Shown: one piece after another, positions 33,504 to 42,339 of the stretch | How the letters are laid out: every line of letters begins with the position of its first letter | Numbering within the stretch: position 1 is the first letter of the stretch | From: Ruegeria lacuscaerulensis | GTDB lineage: Bacteria; Pseudomonadota; Alphaproteobacteria; Rhodobacterales; Rhodobacteraceae | Assembly (NCBI RefSeq): GCF_013033355.1 | Contig: NZ_WQDY01000006.1 | Location: forward strand, 62,001 to 126,000 | Direction of reading: 5' to 3' | DNA: 64,000 nucleotides | Notes under the pieces: generated by a model | The model's input: only the letters and a program-made list of their open reading frames with translations | What the model was told of the DNA's origin: nothing | The model's database searches: none | Position numbers and translations under genes: made by a program

Positions 33504-33761
33504 ATGCTTGAACTTCTGGGAACAATCGGCGCCAACATTATCAGCCTGCCGGGCATCTTGGGCCTTGCGCTGGGTATGATGACCCGCAACCTGATGCTAG
33601 GCGCGGTTATAGGCGGTGTCGTCGGTGTGCTTGAAACGCTTATCTTCGCACACTGGTCCTTTGCCAATATCCAGACCATCGAATTGGTTATCGCAGTCGT
33701 CGTCGGCTTCTGCGCCGGAGCACTTGGATCGGCGATCCGCATCAAAGGTGCGACTGTCTAA
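33504..33761 (+). CDS. Small membrane protein after napC, unknown
   Basis: An 85-residue protein dominated by two or three hydrophobic stretches (ISLPGILGLALGMM, LMLGAVIGGVVGVLETLIFA and LVIAVVVGFCAGALG). It starts 13 bases after napC behind GAGAAAGGGC and is probably on the nap transcript. The size is similar to NapE, but NapE has a single membrane helix and normally lies at the 5' end. A hairpin follows it. Function unknown. Confidence 0.7.
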   Translation: MLELLGTIGANIISLPGILGLALGMMTRNLMLGAVIGGVVGVLETLIFAHWSFANIQTIELVIAVVVGFCAGALGSAIRIKGATV

Positions 33762-33773
33762 CCAAACGGTATC

Positions 33774-33797
33774 GGCGACGCGAACCTTCGCGTCGCC
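33774..33797 (+). terminator. Hairpin ending the nap operon
   Basis: GGCGACGCGAA and TTCGCGTCGCC form an 11-bp inverted repeat separated by two bases (in practice a 9-10 bp stem with a tetraloop or hexaloop). It begins 12 bases after the last nap-operon gene. No T-run follows, so termination may be incomplete or may need Rho. Confidence 0.5.
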
Positions 33798-33866
33798 TAC
33801 GCGCTTCCCGTTGCGCGCCTGAACGCTCAACTTGATCCAAATCCGTTTCCACCGCATGATCCTGCA

Positions 33867-36800
33867 ATGGGTTTTGAAGTCGGAACATGGCTGCAAGAAC
33901 TTGGGTTGGGTCAGTACACTGATGCGTTTCGGCAAAACGACGTCGACGCGCGTGCGCTGCCTCTGCTTACGAATGACGACCTCAAGGAAATAGGGGTGTC
34001 ATTGGGCCACAGGAAAATCCTGCTGGCTGCCATTCAGGAATTCGATCAACAAGACCATGTCTATTCTTCGGCTACTTCTTTGCTTCCGGATCAAGCGGTC
34101 AAAAACGATGAGGCCGAACGCCGGCATCTGACGGTGTTCTTCGCTGATCTTGTCGGCTCGACAGAACTGACGAACCAATTGGACCCCGAAGACATGCGCC
34201 TGCTGTTGCAAACCTATCAGGACGCAGTTGCAGGTGCGGTATCACGCTATGGTGGCTTTGTCGCCAAGTATCTTGGCGATGGATTGCTGGTCTTTTTTGG
34301 TTGGCCGCGTGCATTCGAAGACCACGCCTTGCGCGCGGTTAAGGCCGGTTTAGAGGCTATCTCCCGGGTTCAAAAGCTCCGGACGCCTTCCGGTCAACCG
34401 CTGGCCGCACGTATAGGCATCGCAAGTGGCGATGTAGTTGTTGGCGATACAATCGGCGAAAACACACATGAAGAAGGCGCGATGACGGGCCCAATCCTCA
34501 ACCTTGCTGCTCGGTTGCAGGAAAAAGCCCCGCCGAACACGGTTGTTCTGACCCAAGAGGATTCGCAAGCGATGCTACATCGTATTTTCGAATTCTCGTC
34601 GCTTGGGCGCGTCGACCTTAAGGGATTTGAAGACCCCCGAGAGCTCTTGCAGGTGGTTAGTGAAAGGCAAGCTGAAAGCCGGTTTAAAGCAGCACATCGT
34701 GATGACGGATCAAACCAGCTTGTTGGGCGCAGTTCCGAAAAGGGTATCCTGCAACAAACCTGGCTTCGCGCCCGCGCAGGACAGGGTGAAGTCATTCTGC
34801 TGACCGGAGAAGCGGGCATAGGAAAATCACGCCTGACAGAAGAATTTCTGAACGACGTTACGAATGCAGGTCAGGCTGATATCATCAGACTGAATTGCTC
34901 GCCATATCTAACCAGTAGTCCGTTCCATCCTGTAACCGAGCGAATATCGCAGGATGCAGGAGTGGAGCCAGGCTTCGACGACGACCAGGTGTTGCGCCAC
35001 GTCCGGGCCATGCTCGAAGCGCGGCAAGGCATCGACTTGGATCAGGTTCTTCCCGTTTTTGCAGCCTTGGTCGCCCCAGCAAGCGCATTGGCTCGGGATA
35101 TTCTGGACCTGTCTCCGCAGGAACAGCGCGACATAACCGTGCAAACGTTGATAAAAACGGTGCAGGCGCGGTCGCAGGTTAAACCGGTCGTTCTGTGCGT
35201 CGAGGATGCGCATTGGATCGACCCGTCGACGAACGCCTTGCTTGATCGGTTCCGGGCGATCTGCGCAGATTTGCCGCTGATGATCCTGATCACGCACCGC
35301 CCTGGCTGGGAACTACAGCGCGACGCCGGTGATGCGCACGTCCAGACCTTGCACCTGCGTCGTTTCAACTTTGAACAGGTTGAAAACCTGATCCGAAACA
35401 TATCGGGCCATTCACCAGACGCGTCATTGGTTCGCCTGATCATGGAAAAAACCGACGGCGTGCCTCTATTCGTCGAAGAACTTACCAGCGCATATATGGA
35501 AGCCGGAGAGGAAAATCTGGCCGTTCCGTCTTCGTTGAAGGGCGCATTGATGGCCAGGCTCGACGCCGTGTCGCCAGAGGCAAAGCAAATGGCGTTGACA
35601 GGCGCGGTCATCGGTCGCGAGTTTGCGCTGGACCTTCTGGCGGAGGCAATTGATCTGGAAAGACCGAACCTGCAGTCGGGGCTGGCAGAACTGGTGGAAA
35701 CGGGACTTGTTTTCGAAAGCGGACACAGCCGCGGCCAATTTGTTTTCCGGCATGCCCTGATCCGCGATACCGCATACCAATCCATGCTGTCTGCGACCCG
35801 AAGAACCCAACACGCAAACGTAGCCAAGGCCCTGACACGTCTGCGATCGGCCGAGATTGCGCGCCGACCTGAATTGGTCGCAAGGCATTTGACCGAAGCG
35901 GAAGACTGGCAGATTGCGTTCACGCAATGGAAATTGGCAACAGAAATGGCCCTTGCCCGGTCTGCCAGTCAAGAAGCGATGGCCAACGCGACCGAGGCAC
36001 TTCATGCTGCAGAGAACCTTGGAACGCAAAACAGCGCCGAAACAATCACGGCGATGGTTCTGGTTGGGCGCAGCTACGACAGCCTTGGGGATCTGCCTCA
36101 AGGGATTGCCAAGCTCAAACAAGCCTCCGACGCGGCCCGAACACTGGGACATGCCGAACTGTCCGCAGACATCGCGCAGCACTTCGCGGATTCGTGCATG
36201 ATGTCCAGCCAACGTCACAATGAGGCGATCTCATTGTGTCTTGAGGCACTGAATGGTCTGCCCGAAGACGACGAAAGACGCCAGTGCCAGTTGATGAGCC
36301 AACTCGCTCGGGCCTATATGTTTATCGGTCAGTTTAGTGAAGGGGCGGAGTACGGCCACCGCGCCATGAAACTGGCGGCAAATCTCGGTGACTACAAATC
36401 GCAGTTCTCAGTCATGATGATGCGTTTTGGTGCCCCGTTTGTGGCTCGGCAGGATGAAGAGGCGCGAAATTGGCGGCAAAACCTGCAAGCCATGCACGAC
36501 GTCGCCGAAAAACTGGGCACGATTGACCAAGGGCGCGACCGGACCCTCAGCCTGTTTGTTGGGGCCGAGATGGCTGACAGGGTTATGCTTGACCGCTCGC
36601 TCAAGCTGCTGACAGAGGTCTCGCAAAAGGACAATCACCTGCAGCTTTACTGGGTTCAAATCCACGCGCGCGCGATGGTTGCCATCATGGAAGGCGCTTG
36701 GCAACAAGCCGAAGCATTCGCGACTGAGGCTGTAAAGATCGGCCGAAAAACCCACGGTAAACACATCGAAGGTGTTTTCGGTGTGCAGATGTTCACGATC

Positions 36801-37400
36801 CGACGCGAACAGAACCGGCTTCACGAGGTCGCTGCGGTGATCAAGAAACTGATGGAGGAAGACCCCGACGACATCACTTGGAAACCTGGCTTTGGTCTTA
36901 TCGCCGCCGAGTTGGGCTATTCCGACCCGGCCGAACGGATTCTCGACGAATTGGCGGCAAACCGGTTCGACCTACCGGCAGATGCCATGTATTCAACTAC
37001 GCTGTCATATCTTGCGGATATTTGTGTCGCGGTTGGCAGGCAAGACCATGCGCAAACGCTGTTTGACCTGCTTTTGCCCTACGAGGACCTGACGATCACT
37101 GCTGGTGCCACCACCGTTTGCACCGGGGCGGCCGCACGCCGGCTAGGCAATCTGGCAACCTTGCTGGGCGATCGCGACATCGCGGAACATATGCTGACCA
37201 AAGCAATCGAGATCGACACAAACATGGCCAGCCCACCTTGGATCGCGCACAGCAAGGCTTCATACGCGTCTGCTTTGCGAAAATTCGGGCATAAGCAGAA
37301 CCTCGAACATGCGTTTCACCTAGAGGCCGAAGCGTTGGCAATCGCACAGAATTTGGGTATGATTTCCCTTATGTCTAAGCTTGAAGGAACGGTCACTTAG
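33867..37400 (+). CDS. SAM-domain class III cyclase with AAA ATPase and TPR repeats
   Basis: A 1177-residue multidomain signalling protein. Residues about 4-64 are a SAM domain (LQELGLGQYTDAFRQNDVD). Residues about 86-280 are a class III adenylate/guanylate cyclase domain with one metal Asp in VFFADLVGSTE and the other in KYLGDGLLVFF. A STAND-like ATPase follows, Walker A LTGEAGIGKSRLTEE near residue 312 and Walker B VVLCVEDAHWID. The C-terminal half is helical with probable TPR repeats. There is no membrane segment, so it should be cytosolic. This architecture recurs widely in alphaproteobacteria, and a cAMP product is presumed. It stands alone between the nap operon and a DUF4242 gene. Confidence 0.87.
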   Translation: MGFEVGTWLQELGLGQYTDAFRQNDVDARALPLLTNDDLKEIGVSLGHRKILLAAIQEFDQQDHVYSSATSLLPDQAVKNDEAERRHLTVFFADLVGSTELTNQLDPEDMRLLLQTYQDAVAGAVSRYGGFVAKYLGDGLLVFFGWPRAFEDHALRAVKAGLEAISRVQKLRTPSGQPLAARIGIASGDVVVGDTIGENTHEEGAMTGPILNLAARLQEKAPPNTVVLTQEDSQAMLHRIFEFSSLGRVDLKGFEDPRELLQVVSERQAESRFKAAHRDDGSNQLVGRSSEKGILQQTWLRARAGQGEVILLTGEAGIGKSRLTEEFLNDVTNAGQADIIRLNCSPYLTSSPFHPVTERISQDAGVEPGFDDDQVLRHVRAMLEARQGIDLDQVLPVFAALVAPASALARDILDLSPQEQRDITVQTLIKTVQARSQVKPVVLCVEDAHWIDPSTNALLDRFRAICADLPLMILITHRPGWELQRDAGDAHVQTLHLRRFNFEQVENLIRNISGHSPDASLVRLIMEKTDGVPLFVEELTSAYMEAGEENLAVPSSLKGALMARLDAVSPEAKQMALTGAVIGREFALDLLAEAIDLERPNLQSGLAELVETGLVFESGHSRGQFVFRHALIRDTAYQSMLSATRRTQHANVAKALTRLRSAEIARRPELVARHLTEAEDWQIAFTQWKLATEMALARSASQEAMANATEALHAAENLGTQNSAETITAMVLVGRSYDSLGDLPQGIAKLKQASDAARTLGHAELSADIAQHFADSCMMSSQRHNEAISLCLEALNGLPEDDERRQCQLMSQLARAYMFIGQFSEGAEYGHRAMKLAANLGDYKSQFSVMMMRFGAPFVARQDEEARNWRQNLQAMHDVAEKLGTIDQGRDRTLSLFVGAEMADRVMLDRSLKLLTEVSQKDNHLQLYWVQIHARAMVAIMEGAWQQAEAFATEAVKIGRKTHGKHIEGVFGVQMFTIRREQNRLHEVAAVIKKLMEEDPDDITWKPGFGLIAAELGYSDPAERILDELAANRFDLPADAMYSTTLSYLADICVAVGRQDHAQTLFDLLLPYEDLTITAGATTVCTGAAARRLGNLATLLGDRDIAEHMLTKAIEIDTNMASPPWIAHSKASYASALRKFGHKQNLEHAFHLEAEALAIAQNLGMISLMSKLEGTVT

Positions 37401-37428
37401 TTCATAAACGCATACCCTGGGGGTGCAT

Positions 37429-37686
37429 ATGCCAAGATATATTATAGAACGCCATTTCGCCGAACAGCTGAATATCACGGACGACGGCAAAGCGCACATC
37501 AAGGAAATCAACGATGAGGAGGGGGTCGAATGGATCTTCTCGTTCCTTAGTGCCGATAAACGCAAAACCTATTGTCTTTACGAAGCGCCTGACGAGGAAA
37601 GCCTGAGAAAAGCAGCCGCGCGCCTGAACATTCCGGTAGATGTTATAACTCCGGTAGATCGGATAGATCCGGGAGTTTTCGCGTAA
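37429..37686 (+). CDS. DUF4242-type small protein
   Basis: An 85-residue protein starting MPRYIIERHF at 37429; an in-frame GTG lies 6 bases upstream. The pattern (EGVEWIFSFLSADKRKTYCLY, then APDEESLRKAAARLNIPVD) matches DUF4242 proteins, ferredoxin-like-fold dimers, some of which bind nickel. The function is not established. It sits 28 bases after the cyclase gene and 77 bases before an FAD oxidoreductase. Confidence 0.72.
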   Translation: MPRYIIERHFAEQLNITDDGKAHIKEINDEEGVEWIFSFLSADKRKTYCLYEAPDEESLRKAAARLNIPVDVITPVDRIDPGVFA

Positions 37687-37763
37687 GACGCAATAATTGA
37701 AACTCCAATTTCTATCAGAGGCAAGTGGCAAGAGACCTTCCATTATTAAGGAAGGCATCGATT

Positions 37764-39179
37764 ATGTTCGACGTAAAAACTCTGCATGGGACTTCGGCCC
37801 AAGTTGACCAGTCTTCACTGGATGATCTTAGTGCGGCTTTACGCGGTGGCGTGTATTGCGAAGGTACTGCGGAATACGACGCAGCACGCACAACCTGGAA
37901 CAGTATCGTGGATCGCCATCCTGGATTCGTCATTCAGGCTTTGGGTGCAAGCGACGTACAAAAGGCAGTGAATTTTGTAAGGGACGCTGGTCTGGTCATG
38001 TCAGTTCGATCGGGCGGACATCAGATCGCCGGTCACGCTGTTGCTGACGATGCGGTTATGCTGGACTTGTCCCAGATGCGATCGGTCCACGTAGACCCGA
38101 TGGCCAGAACCGCTCGAGTCGCACCTGGCGCCTTGCTGGGCGACGTTGACCGCGAGACGCAGGCCCACGGCTTGGCCGTTCCGCTCGGGATCAACTCGAC
38201 AACCGGTACAGCCGGATTGACCCTGGGTGGAGGTTTCGGCTGGACCACACGCAAGTTTGGCATGACTATCGACAACCTTCTTTCAGCCGAGGTGGTCACA
38301 GCGGAAGGTATGATCGTCACTGCATCACCGTCCAGCCACCCCGATCTATTTTGGGCAATCCGTGGTGGCGGGGGGAATTTCGGCATCGTCACCTCGTTTG
38401 AATTCCAACTGCATCCTCTCGGTCCTCAGGTCCTATCCGGACTGATTGTTCACCCTATCGAAGCCGCGCCAAGCTTGTTGGCCGAGTATGTGCAAATAGC
38501 GGATTCTGCACCCGATGAATTGACAGTCTGGAGCGTGATGCGCAAAGCGCCCCCTCTGCCCTTCCTGCCCGACGAATGGCACGGGCGGGAAGTTCTGATC
38601 TTTGCCGCCTGCTATGCCGGCCCCATGGGAGATGGCGAGGACGCCATGAAGGAACTACGCGGGTTGGGCTCTCCGATTGTGGATGTCATTTCGCCCCACG
38701 CCTTTGTGGACTGGCAGGCGGCGTTTGACCCGCTTTTGACACCGGGTGCACGGAACTACTGGAAAAGTCACGATTTCAGCACGTTGTCATCAGATGCGAT
38801 AACGGGGTTGCTGAATGGTATCTCCAGCTTGCCCGACCCGGCATGCGAGGTGTTTATTGCGCATGTGGGCGGTGCCATGGCCCGCGTGTCTTCCGACGCC
38901 ACCGCATATCCGGAACGGTCCGCGCATTTCATCATGAACGTCCATACCCGGTGGGAGGACCCGCAAAAAGACGACGAATGCATTGCATGGGCACGCGCGC
39001 TCTATGATCGTATGACGCCCCATGCCACCGGCAGCGCCTATGTCAATTTCATGCCCGAAGATGAGGCCGATCACATGGCCGGTGCCTACGGTGAAAACGG
39101 GATGAGGCTGGCCAAAGTCAAGGCGCAGTATGATCCGGAAAATCTGTTCCGGCTTAACCACAATATTCTGCCCGCCTGA
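37764..39179 (+). CDS. FAD-dependent oxidoreductase, berberine-bridge-enzyme type
   Basis: A 471-residue flavoprotein with an FAD-binding PP-loop domain and a C-terminal BBE motif (YVNFMPEDE, YDPENLFRLNHNI). The ATG at 37764 has AAGGAAGG upstream; earlier in-frame codons lack a site. The conserved RSGGHQIAGHAV contains the histidine that covalently binds FAD. The cysteine used for a second covalent link in bicovalent members is absent from GTAGLTLGGGFGWTTRKFG. No signal peptide is seen. It probably oxidises an alcohol, sugar or phenolic substrate; the substrate is unknown. Confidence 0.83.
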   Translation: MFDVKTLHGTSAQVDQSSLDDLSAALRGGVYCEGTAEYDAARTTWNSIVDRHPGFVIQALGASDVQKAVNFVRDAGLVMSVRSGGHQIAGHAVADDAVMLDLSQMRSVHVDPMARTARVAPGALLGDVDRETQAHGLAVPLGINSTTGTAGLTLGGGFGWTTRKFGMTIDNLLSAEVVTAEGMIVTASPSSHPDLFWAIRGGGGNFGIVTSFEFQLHPLGPQVLSGLIVHPIEAAPSLLAEYVQIADSAPDELTVWSVMRKAPPLPFLPDEWHGREVLIFAACYAGPMGDGEDAMKELRGLGSPIVDVISPHAFVDWQAAFDPLLTPGARNYWKSHDFSTLSSDAITGLLNGISSLPDPACEVFIAHVGGAMARVSSDATAYPERSAHFIMNVHTRWEDPQKDDECIAWARALYDRMTPHATGSAYVNFMPEDEADHMAGAYGENGMRLAKVKAQYDPENLFRLNHNILPA

Positions 39180-39188
39180 CGCGTGGCG

Positions 39189-39920
39189 CTATACGTGAAA
39201 AGACGATCGGGCCAACCAGGTGCTGAGGTCTTTCTCTGCTGCTACGATGGCTTCGTTGTTCAGAATCTGAGACGTCATTGCTTTTGATACGGCGCGTACA
39301 CGTTTGTTGATCGCGACATCGCCGGTATCAATCAGCAAATCGTTCACATCCAGTTTTTCGTATATCGAAAGCAGTCGGTTTTGTATCGTCCGCAGCGCCA
39401 GTTTACGACGGGCAGCAATCGCCTTATCCGGCAAGCCAAGCGCAAGATCGGTCAGAATGGCTAGTTCAACCTCGGTCAGGGCTTCACCGGACCGGCTCTG
39501 ATCCCTTTGAATCTGATGGATCTCGCGATCCACCATGATCTGGGCTTCAAGCAACACCGCCCGCAGAGCCAGATGCATCCGGGATGGGCTGGCCGTCTTT
39601 AGGACATAACCATAAGCCGCCTTTTTCGGCACAATCCGGGCAATGCCACGCAGGTAAGCCTCATCCGAATAGTTCGACCAGAATAGAATACGCGTGTCAG
39701 GTCGTTCTGACCAAATGGTGCGCGCGGCCTCGATACCATTGCGCTCTTTCATGCGCAGGTCCATGACAATAGCTTCAACGGCGTCCTGACGGGCCTGAAT
39801 TTCTCCGTCCCGGCCATTTGTCGCCAGACTCACTTCCGACGCCTCGGGCAAAGCTTCTTGAACCAATTCCTTCAAGTAATTGGCATGCATCGCGTCGTCT
39901 TCGACCAACAGAACTTTCAT
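39189..39920 (-). CDS. NarL/FixJ-type response regulator
   Basis: A 243-residue response regulator. The receiver domain starts MKVLLVEDDAMHANYL with the phosphoacceptor Asp in AIVMDLRMKERNG and the conserved Lys in GYVLKTASP. The C-terminal LuxR-type helix-turn-helix is LTEVELAILTDLALGLPDKA through LRTIQNRLLSIYEKL. The ATG at 39920 overlaps the kinase stop by ATGA. It is the obvious partner of the kinase and a candidate regulator of the divergent sugar-uptake operon. Confidence 0.87.
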   Translation of the reverse strand: MKVLLVEDDAMHANYLKELVQEALPEASEVSLATNGRDGEIQARQDAVEAIVMDLRMKERNGIEAARTIWSERPDTRILFWSNYSDEAYLRGIARIVPKKAAYGYVLKTASPSRMHLALRAVLLEAQIMVDREIHQIQRDQSRSGEALTEVELAILTDLALGLPDKAIAARRKLALRTIQNRLLSIYEKLDVNDLLIDTGDVAINKRVRAVSKAMTSQILNNEAIVAAEKDLSTWLARSSFHV

Positions 39921-41170
39921 GCACTCACCTTTCTGTTGGGGCATTCGGACACCGGAAGACAAACGCTGATTTCAGTGCCTTCAGAACACCGTATGTCAAA
40001 CTGCGCGGCGATCAATCTGGCGCGTGTGCGCATATGGGTCAGACCTCCAGACGCCTTTTTTGTCTCGAGTGCGGAGGCGCTTGCGCCATTGTCCCTGATC
40101 CGCAAGTGAAGCCCTTCGCGACATTCGATCTCGACCAAGATCGAAGAAGCATCCGCATGACGTACAGCATTGTTGATGGCTTCTTGTGCAATCCGAAACA
40201 AAGCGATCCGCTTGGTTTGTGGCAGGTCATCTATAAGACCATCAGAAAAATCACGCACGTCGATCTCGATGTCCTGATCGGCGCCTACCGCGCGCTCTAA
40301 ATGAGTCCGGACGGCGTGTTGAAAGCCAAACAGTTCCAACAACGATGGAATAGACGTGTCGATTATTTCTCGCAGACCCTGGATGCAGATCTGCAAATTG
40401 CCGCGTAGCGCTTCGATGTCTTTAACTGTCTTACAGCGCTCCAACTCACGACTGATACGAGTCATGTCGGCCAAAGTCTGATCATGCAAGTCCATGCCGA
40501 TCCGTTGGCGCTCCAGTTCCAACGCATCTGTCAGGCTAAGTGCACCTAGACGCAACCCTTCCTCACGGGCTTGTAGTTCCGCACGCATGATCGCTTCGCG
40601 CCGTGTTTGTTCATTTGCACGCAAGGCATAGAAATATGGGGCAAGGATATCTGCGATATTGCGGACTTGTTCCAAGGCCTGTTCATCGTAGAAATCCGGC
40701 TTTCGGGAAGAACAGTTCAGTGCCCCGATCGTACGGCCAAGCACCTTCATCGCAACATTCACACGGCTGCGCATTTCATGCCTGATGATGGGTCCGCAAT
40801 CAGCGCCTTCGAAGACGTATCGCGGGTCCTCTAAGGCATTTCCAGTGAGTAGACTGTCACATTCGCCGCGCAATATATCGCGTACCGGAGATACCTCTAC
40901 AGGAGCCCGCGTACGGCTCCAACTCGTGCGAAGACCTACTTCGTAGCTTGTGTTCCAGTATCCTTTGTCGTCGATGAGACAAACATCCAAATGATCGACC
41001 TGCAGAATGCGGTCAATCTCGGACTTGACCGAGCGCAGCGCGGATTTGATGTCCAGGTTTCCCGCCAGGTGGTTGGAAATTCTAAGGTAGTAGGCAAGAT
41101 CAGCCATCGACGCACTTTCGGTAAATTGGCCGGCACACCAGAGTATAGAAGTCTGCCCCGATCCTGTCAT
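39917..41170 (-). CDS. GAF-domain sensor histidine kinase (HisKA_3 type)
   Basis: A cytosolic sensor kinase of about 417 residues. An N-terminal GAF domain (LAGNLDIKSALRSVKSEIDR, DHLDVCLIDDKGYWNT) precedes a HisKA_3 dimerisation box with the phosphoacceptor His (ERQRIGMDLHDQTLADM) and an HATPase_c domain (RIAQEAINNAVRHADASSI, LRIRDNG). There are no membrane segments. The start is uncertain: ATGs at 41218, 41170 and 41107 are in frame, none with a strong ribosome-binding site; 41170 keeps a modest lead before the GAF domain. It is divergent from the ABC sugar operon. Confidence 0.83.
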   Translation of the reverse strand: MTGSGQTSILWCAGQFTESASMADLAYYLRISNHLAGNLDIKSALRSVKSEIDRILQVDHLDVCLIDDKGYWNTSYEVGLRTSWSRTRAPVEVSPVRDILRGECDSLLTGNALEDPRYVFEGADCGPIIRHEMRSRVNVAMKVLGRTIGALNCSSRKPDFYDEQALEQVRNIADILAPYFYALRANEQTRREAIMRAELQAREEGLRLGALSLTDALELERQRIGMDLHDQTLADMTRISRELERCKTVKDIEALRGNLQICIQGLREIIDTSIPSLLELFGFQHAVRTHLERAVGADQDIEIDVRDFSDGLIDDLPQTKRIALFRIAQEAINNAVRHADASSILVEIECREGLHLRIRDNGASASALETKKASGGLTHMRTRARLIAAQFDIRCSEGTEISVCLPVSECPNRKVSA

Positions 41171-41321
41171 GCGGATTACCGCAACAGTTTTGCGGGAACC
41201 CGCAAGCTTTGCGCGCATCCTACTCTTAACCTTTCGGACCTGCCGGGGAATCTTTTCGACATCGTCCCGGAGGAGCGGGCGCGGTATTTGTGCGGCGGAT
41301 CGGCCGCCGAGGGAGGAAAGA

Positions 41322-42335
41322 ATGACACTCAAGGCCATTATGCTCGGCGCAGCCGCCGGGATCACGGTATTCGCAACCACTAACGTCGTGGCGGACACAT
41401 CGGACAAGCGCATCGCCTTGTCCAACAACTATGCCGGTAATTCATGGCGCCAAGCGATGCTGGAAAGCTGGCAAAAAGTCGGAGAGGCCGCGGTTGCAGA
41501 CGGTAAAGTTGCTTCCGCTGATGCCTTTACGACGTCCGAAAACCAGGCCACCGAGCAGGCTGCGCAAATTCAAAACATGATCCTGCAGGGGTATGATGCG
41601 ATCGTGATCAACGCGGCCTCGCCCACAGCGATCAACGGCGCCGTCAAAGCTGCCTGTGACGCCGGAATTACCGTTGTATCCTTTGACGGTATCGTACAGG
41701 AACCCTGCGCATGGCGCATCGCCGTCGATTTCCAACAAATGGGTCGCGAACAGGTCAAATACTTGGCTGAACGCTATCCCGAAGGCGGTAACCTGCTTGA
41801 AATCAGGGGCTTGGCAGGCGTTTTCGTGGACGATGAAATCAGCGCCGGCATCCATGACGAAGTGAAGAACTCCAACTTTGAAATCGTGGGTTCGGTCCAT
41901 GGCGATTGGGCTCAAGATGTGGCTCAGAAAGCCGTTGCGGGTATTTTGCCCAGCCTGCCCGAGATTGTCGGTGTCGTGACCCAAGGCGGTGACGGCTATG
42001 GAGCTGCACAAGCCATCGGAGCCACCGACCGGGCAATGCCAACCATCGTCATGGGTAACCGGCAGGATGAGCTGCAGTGGTGGTCAGATGAAAAAGCCGC
42101 GAACGGTTATGAAACGACTTCGCTGTCGATTGCACCCGGTGTCAGCACCCTGGCTTTCTGGGTGGCGCAGCAGGTTCTGGACGGAAATGAGGTGCCCAAG
42201 GACCTTACCGTTCCCTTCCTGGCTATTTCACAGGACGAACTCGAAGACGCGTTGAAAACCACGCCGAAGGGTTCGGTTGCGAATGTCGAATACTCCTTGG
42301 AAGATGCCAAGGCCGTGATCGCTTCGTCCAAGTAA
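41322..42335 (+). CDS. Ribose-type sugar-binding periplasmic protein
   Basis: A 337-residue type I periplasmic-binding protein of the RbsB class. The ATG at 41322 follows GGGAGGAAAG; the Sec signal is MTLKAIMLGAAAGITVFATT, cleaved near VVA-DTS. Typical features are IALSNNYAGNSWRQAMLESW at the mature start, GYDAIVINAASPTAINGAVK and VVTQGGDGYGAAQAI at the hinge strands. It feeds the ATPase and two permeases that follow directly. The sugar is unknown; the terminal lactonase gene suggests one that is oxidised to a lactone. Confidence 0.87.
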   Translation: MTLKAIMLGAAAGITVFATTNVVADTSDKRIALSNNYAGNSWRQAMLESWQKVGEAAVADGKVASADAFTTSENQATEQAAQIQNMILQGYDAIVINAASPTAINGAVKAACDAGITVVSFDGIVQEPCAWRIAVDFQQMGREQVKYLAERYPEGGNLLEIRGLAGVFVDDEISAGIHDEVKNSNFEIVGSVHGDWAQDVAQKAVAGILPSLPEIVGVVTQGGDGYGAAQAIGATDRAMPTIVMGNRQDELQWWSDEKAANGYETTSLSIAPGVSTLAFWVAQQVLDGNEVPKDLTVPFLAISQDELEDALKTTPKGSVANVEYSLEDAKAVIASSK

Positions 42336-42339
42336 ATCG

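Noticed and set aside
33504..33761. napE at the 3' end of the nap operon
   Set aside because: The protein has two or three hydrophobic segments and no NapE-like sequence; NapE is a single-span protein usually encoded first.
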